NCBI GenBank assembly: GCA_021325095.1
Contig: JAJPHV010000102.1
Span: 1-64,000 of the forward strand
DNA length: 64,000 bases
Source of the DNA: Chloroflexota bacterium
Lineage (GTDB): Bacteria > Chloroflexota > Anaerolineae > Aggregatilineales > UBA2796
Direction of reading: 5' to 3'
Program-made: the position numbers and the translations under genes
The notes under the pieces: generated by a model
The model's database searches: none
What the model saw: the letters and a program-made list of their open reading frames with translations, nothing else
What the model was told of the DNA's origin: nothing
Part shown: positions 60,147 through 64,000 of the stretch, one piece after another
Layout of the letters: every line of letters starts with the position of its first letter
Position numbering within the stretch: the stretch's first letter is position 1

Positions 60147-61016
60147 TCAGCGCTGCTGTATCTGGACGACCTTGACCTCGTTCACCAATTCGCCAATCGG
60201 GTCGATGCGGATGCGAATCTCATCGTCGGCGAGCAGCGTGAACGAATCGGGTGGGACAATGCCTGTGCCAGTAAAGAGCAGCGCGCCGTTGGCGAACCGC
60301 TTGCAGCGCCCCAGGTAGTCGATCAGTTCCATCATCGGGCGCTGGATGTTCTTCGTCGAAGTTTCGTCCTGGAACACAGTTTGCCCACCCCGACTGATGG
60401 TGAGATGGATAGTCACGTCGGGCCAGGTCGTGCAGCCGGGTTGCAGCCACAACCGCGAAGCGACGGCACATGCCCGGTTGTAGACCTTTGCCTGCGGCAG
60501 ATACAGCGGGTTTTCGCCTTCGATGTCCCGCGAACTCATGTCGTTGCCGATGGTGAACCCGACCACTTCCATACGCGGGTTGAGGACAACCACCAGTTCC
60601 GGCTCTGGAACCGACCAGGTGGCATCGTAGCGAATGCCGACGTGGTGCCCGCTGCCAATCACTTCGCTGCCGAGCGCCTTGAAAAACAACTCCGGGCGCT
60701 GCGCGCGGTACACGCGGCTGTAGATGTTGCTGTTGCTCGATTCCCGCTCGCGTGCCTCTTCACTGCGCTTGTAGGTAACGCCCGCCGCCCACACTTCCTG
60801 GTTGCCGACCACCGGCAGCAGCGTTTCCGGGTCGGGCGTGATCGCATGGCGCCGCGCATCCAGCAAGTGCTGCTGCATTTCGCCGATTGGAACGTTGCGC
60901 AGCAGCCAGTCCAGCGAGGGCAACGCACTGTCCAGAGCGTAGGTCGTCGTGCCGATCTGCAGGCCAAGCCGGGGTGTATCACCTCGAAAGTGAATCAGGA
61001 ACAAATCTTCCGCCAT
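60147..61016 (-). CDS. Fumarylacetoacetate hydrolase-family protein
   Basis: A 289-residue FAH-superfamily protein. The conserved region includes EVWAAGVTYKRSEEARERES, metal-binding acids in SVPEPELVVVLNPRMEVVGF, TIGNDMSSRDIEGENPLYLP and ELIDYLGRCKRFANGALLFT followed by GTG. This layout matches enzymes for sugar acids (2-keto-3-deoxy-arabinonate dehydratase-like or KDGal-type) more than tyrosine degradation. It stands next to a glycoside hydrolase gene. A 21-bp palindrome lies 38 nt upstream of its start. Confidence 0.88.
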   Translation of the reverse strand: MAEDLFLIHFRGDTPRLGLQIGTTTYALDSALPSLDWLLRNVPIGEMQQHLLDARRHAITPDPETLLPVVGNQEVWAAGVTYKRSEEARERESSNSNIYSRVYRAQRPELFFKALGSEVIGSGHHVGIRYDATWSVPEPELVVVLNPRMEVVGFTIGNDMSSRDIEGENPLYLPQAKVYNRACAVASRLWLQPGCTTWPDVTIHLTISRGGQTVFQDETSTKNIQRPMMELIDYLGRCKRFANGALLFTGTGIVPPDSFTLLADDEIRIRIDPIGELVNEVKVVQIQQR

Positions 61017-61053
61017 GTGAGGTTATCCATTCTGTAAGCATCATTTACCAGAC

Positions 61054-61074
61054 CCTTCTCGACAGTCGAGAAGG
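61054..61074. promoter_or_regulatory. Perfect palindrome upstream of the FAH gene
   Basis: CCTTCTCGAC (61054-61063) and GTCGAGAAGG (61065-61074) form perfect 10-bp inverted arms around one base. It lies in the 202-bp divergent gap between the FAH gene and the cyclase gene. A half-site-like CCTTCTC recurs about 20 nt further right. The symmetry suggests a repressor site. Confidence 0.45.
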
Positions 61075-61218
61075 TTAAAATCGCTGGCTGTTTCAAAAAC
61101 CTTCTCTTGAATATACTTGAGGTGAGCCGCACTGGTAAGTCTACCACAAAGAAAACACGCCAGATACAATAGAGTCATCAGCCAACATCCAACCCAAAAT
61201 ATTGCCCAGGAGACGTTC

Positions 61219-63954
61219 ATGCGGGTGCTGCCGACTGGCAAGGTCACTTTTTTATTTACTGACATCGAAGGCAGCACGCAGTTGTGGGAACATCACCCCG
61301 ACGCGATGCGGCAGGCGTTGGCCCGGCACGATGCCATTCTGCGGCGTGTGATCGAAGCGCACGGCGGTCACATCTTCAAGACGGTGGGGGATGCCTTTTA
61401 CGCGGCCTTTGCCGATGCCCCCAAAGCGCTGAATGCAGCGCTAGAGGCCCAGCGAGCGCTGCGTGCGGAAACCTGGGAAGGAACAGGCCCGCTCCGGGTG
61501 CGTATGGCGCTGCACACGGGTCTGGCCGAAGAGCGCGACAACGACTATTTTGGGCCGACTCTAAACCGGGTGGCGCGGCTGCTGTCCGTCGGCTACGGCG
61601 GGCAGGTGCTGCTGTCGCTGGCAACCGTTGAACTTGTCCGAAGTCGCTTACCGGATGTAGTCAGCCTGCGTGATCTGGGCCTGCGCCGCCTGAAGGACCT
61701 GATCCGCCCGGAGAACATCTTCCAGGTCGTCGCGCCCGACTTGCCCACCGACTTCCCACCCATCCGAACACTGGACAGGTATCCGAACAATCTCCCGGTA
61801 CAGCTTACCAGCTTCGTGGGGCGCGAGAAGGAGATCGCCGAAGTTTCGGATTTGCTCGGCAAAACGCACTTGCTCACCCTAACTGGATCGGGTGGCGTCG
61901 GCAAGACGCGGCTGTCGCTGCAAGTGGCGGCCAATCTGCTGGATTCGTTCGAACATGGCGTCTGGTTCGTTGAGCTGGCTCCGATCTCCGACCCGGCGCT
62001 AGTGGCGGAGACTATGGCCGAGGTGCTTGGCGTGCGCGAGGAATCGGCCCGGCCCGCCCTGGATATGCTGGTCGATTACCTGCGCAAACGGCGGCTCCTG
62101 CTGGTGCTGGACAACTGCGAGCACCTGATCGCGGTCTGCGCGGAAGTGGCGCAAAGGCTGTTGAGCGCGTCGCCCGATCTGCGGATTCTGGCAAGCAGCC
62201 GGGAAGCACTCGGCATTTCGGGCGAAGTCACCTGGCGTGTGCCCTCGCTGGCCTGCCCGGACGCCGCCGAACGCCTAGCTCCTGAACAGGTCGCCAGTTA
62301 CGAGGCAGTGCGCCTGTTTGTTGAACGTGCCGCCGTCGTCAAAAGCGACTTTGCAATCACCGACGAAAATGCGGCGGCCATTGTGCAGATTTGCAGCCAG
62401 TTGGACGGCATCCCGCTCGCCATCGAACTGGCCGCCGCGCGCATCAAAATGTTTACCGCCGAACAGATCGCGGCCCGACTTGATGATCGCTTCCGGTTGC
62501 TGTCCGGCGGCAGCCGCACCGCTCTACCCCGCCAGCAGACACTTCGGGCGCTGATCGATTGGAGTTACAGTTTGCTGTCCGAGCCGGAACGGATCGTCTT
62601 CCGGCGGCTGTCGGTGTTTGTCGATGGCTGGACGTTCGAGGCGGCGGAATTCGTCTGTACGGACGACGAACTGGACGTGCTGGAACTGCTGGCCCAGTTG
62701 GTGAACAAGTCGCTGGTCGCCGCCGACGAGCACAACGGCGAGGCCCGCTATCATTTTGCCGAATCGATCCGGCAGTACGCCCGCGAGAAGCTCCAGGATT
62801 CGGGCGAGATGCAGGCCATGCGTAACAGGCATCTCGAATTCTATGCAAAGTTCCTGGCGGAGAACCAGTCAAAGCTGCACGGGCCGCTGGCCGGGGCCAC
62901 TTTCCGGCGATTTGACACCGAACACGGCAACCTGCGCGCCATGCTGGAATGGGCGATCAGCAGTGGACAGGCGGAGATAACCTGGCGCTTGCTGTGGGGT
63001 ATGGGCTACTACTGGTTGCAACGTGGCGAGTGGGTGGAAAGTATCCGCTGGTTGAACCTGGCGTCGGCGATCAGCGTGGGGCTGAAGACGGCCTACAAGG
63101 CACGGGCGCTTGGTTTCCTGAGTGGTATCCTGGCCCGCTGCGGCAATATGGCCCAGGCCATGCAACTGCGCGAAGAAAGCATCACGATGGGGCGGGAGCT
63201 AAACGATACCCAGGCCATTGCAGGCTGGCTGATCACGGAAGGCTTTGCTACCGGCGACATGGCACAGGGCATCCAGATGGCGAAGGAGGGCATCGCCCTG
63301 TTCCGTAAGACGGGGGAACATTTCGAGATTGCCAACGCCCTGTTTTTTCTGGCCGACCAGCTACGGATCAACGGCGACTTCGAGCAGGCAGCCGAGGCGT
63401 ATGCCGAAAGCCTGGCAATTTTCCGGCAGATCGGCGACAGCTATTCGATTGCCTACCAGCTTGGTAATCTGGGTCGCCTGGCCTATCAACAGGGTGACTA
63501 CGACAAAGCACAATCGCTAATGGAAGAAGCCGTCGCGCTGGCCCGCGAAACCGGGAACAAGCTCGGCATTGCCGACTGGCTGATCCAGCTTGGGCGGGTG
63601 CTGCTCCGCAAGGGTGATACTGAAACCGCCAAGCCCGTCGTAGACGAAAGCCTGTCGATCTGGTCGGACATGGCAAATAACGTTGGCATCGTCGATACGC
63701 TGTTGATAGGAGCCGGGTTGGCCGCACTCCAGGGTGATTACGACTGCGCGGCCCGGCTGCTGGGTGCGTCAAATGGGCTGCGTAACAGGCTGGACGAGAC
63801 GGGCGACCCCACCTCGCGCGCAGAACACGATCATTACGCGGCGCTTATCAAGCAACATCTGGGCGAAGACGCTTTCAGGGCGGCTTATGCCGAAGGAGAA
63901 AGGGTCGAGATTGAGCAGGCCGTCGCGCTGGCGCGCAGTCTGACCACCGCATAA
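61219..63954 (+). CDS. Class III nucleotide cyclase - STAND ATPase - TPR protein
   Basis: A 911-residue signalling protein. Residues 1-170 form a class III cyclase with metal Asp in FLFTDIEGSTQLWEH and GDAFYAAF, and the transition-state Asn and Arg in PTLNRVARLLS; all key residues are present. Residues about 195-500 are a STAND/NB-ARC-like ATPase with SFVGREKEIAEVSDLL, Walker A LTGSGGVGKTRLSLQ and Walker B LLLVLDNCEHLI. Residues about 600-880 contain TPR-like repeats. No DNA-binding domain follows. AGGAGA precedes ATG 61219. A cyclic-nucleotide-binding protein at 19.1 kb is a possible receptor of its product. Confidence 0.92.
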   Translation: MRVLPTGKVTFLFTDIEGSTQLWEHHPDAMRQALARHDAILRRVIEAHGGHIFKTVGDAFYAAFADAPKALNAALEAQRALRAETWEGTGPLRVRMALHTGLAEERDNDYFGPTLNRVARLLSVGYGGQVLLSLATVELVRSRLPDVVSLRDLGLRRLKDLIRPENIFQVVAPDLPTDFPPIRTLDRYPNNLPVQLTSFVGREKEIAEVSDLLGKTHLLTLTGSGGVGKTRLSLQVAANLLDSFEHGVWFVELAPISDPALVAETMAEVLGVREESARPALDMLVDYLRKRRLLLVLDNCEHLIAVCAEVAQRLLSASPDLRILASSREALGISGEVTWRVPSLACPDAAERLAPEQVASYEAVRLFVERAAVVKSDFAITDENAAAIVQICSQLDGIPLAIELAAARIKMFTAEQIAARLDDRFRLLSGGSRTALPRQQTLRALIDWSYSLLSEPERIVFRRLSVFVDGWTFEAAEFVCTDDELDVLELLAQLVNKSLVAADEHNGEARYHFAESIRQYAREKLQDSGEMQAMRNRHLEFYAKFLAENQSKLHGPLAGATFRRFDTEHGNLRAMLEWAISSGQAEITWRLLWGMGYYWLQRGEWVESIRWLNLASAISVGLKTAYKARALGFLSGILARCGNMAQAMQLREESITMGRELNDTQAIAGWLITEGFATGDMAQGIQMAKEGIALFRKTGEHFEIANALFFLADQLRINGDFEQAAEAYAESLAIFRQIGDSYSIAYQLGNLGRLAYQQGDYDKAQSLMEEAVALARETGNKLGIADWLIQLGRVLLRKGDTETAKPVVDESLSIWSDMANNVGIVDTLLIGAGLAALQGDYDCAARLLGASNGLRNRLDETGDPTSRAEHDHYAALIKQHLGEDAFRAAYAEGERVEIEQAVALARSLTTA

Positions 63955-64000
63955 ATAGCAACCGCTCGAAGGGCGCACGGCATGTCCCAAGTTGGTGGCA

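Noticed and set aside
60081..61037. A 318-codon plus-strand frame across the FAH gene
   Set aside because: Antisense shadow of an FAH-family gene with conserved metal ligands.

Overview
The window looks like chromosomal DNA from a GC-rich, heterotrophic member of the Chloroflexota (Anaerolineae-like). This is inferred from a Tad pilus cluster with no secretin, abundant GT-C membrane glycosyltransferases, dispersed CCTCACCCC/GGGGTGAGG palindromic repeats and a style of ABC binding protein I associate with that phylum. No plasmid, phage, IS or CRISPR signature was seen.

Layout. 1-2.2 kb: two GT-C-type membrane proteins, the second carrying a dispersed repeat translated in frame. 2.5-11.3 kb: a NarL-type response regulator, a histidine kinase with an eroded ATP site, and a Tad/type IVc pilus export operon (cpaB, REC-cpaE, cpaF, tadB, tadC) ending in comF, followed by hpf. 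12-19.6 kb: surface glycosylation genes (NTP-transferase-like protein, two GT2 enzymes, a GT39-like enzyme) with a PhnD-like lipoprotein, a HAD phosphatase, a SelW-like selenoprotein and a cyclic-nucleotide-binding protein. 19.8-24.9 kb: citrate synthase divergent from succinate dehydrogenase (fused membrane anchor, flavoprotein, iron-sulfur subunit). 25-36.6 kb: SH3-like envelope protein, hydrolase, a PyrK/PyrD-like pair, DUF952 plus AddB, zinc-ribbon FHA protein, aminotransferase and ATP-type PEP carboxykinase. 36.6-42.5 kb: an amino-sugar (ManNAc/sialic-acid type) operon of GntR regulator, fused NanE-NanK and a three-component sugar ABC transporter, with a dre-like operator. 42.6-44.9 kb: M24 peptidase, tRNA-Sec (selC) with its own promoter, and a TIR-domain protein. 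45-48.9 kb: a peptide-type ABC transporter whose binding protein is circularly permuted. 49-52 kb: hybrid-type kinase and two receiver proteins. 52-61 kb: mixed metabolic and repair genes. 61.2-64 kb: an adenylate/guanylate cyclase-STAND-TPR protein.

The strongest biological story is selenocysteine use. A complete selC gene (8-bp acceptor, 6-bp D stem, UCA anticodon, long variable arm) lies in the same window as a SelW/Rdx gene whose CxxC motif is CxxU, with an in-frame TGA followed 22 nt later by a small hairpin with a GUU loop, as expected for a bacterial SECIS. A gene caller that treats TGA only as stop would truncate this gene and lose its active site. The second notable point is the SBP_bac_5 protein at 45.1 kb: the canonical N-terminal segment has been moved to the C-terminus. 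The third is an in-frame palindromic repeat inside a membrane glycosyltransferase, reminiscent of Rickettsia palindromic elements.

Starts were chosen from Shine-Dalgarno spacing and overlaps where possible. All family assignments are by reading the protein sequences; no database search was run.
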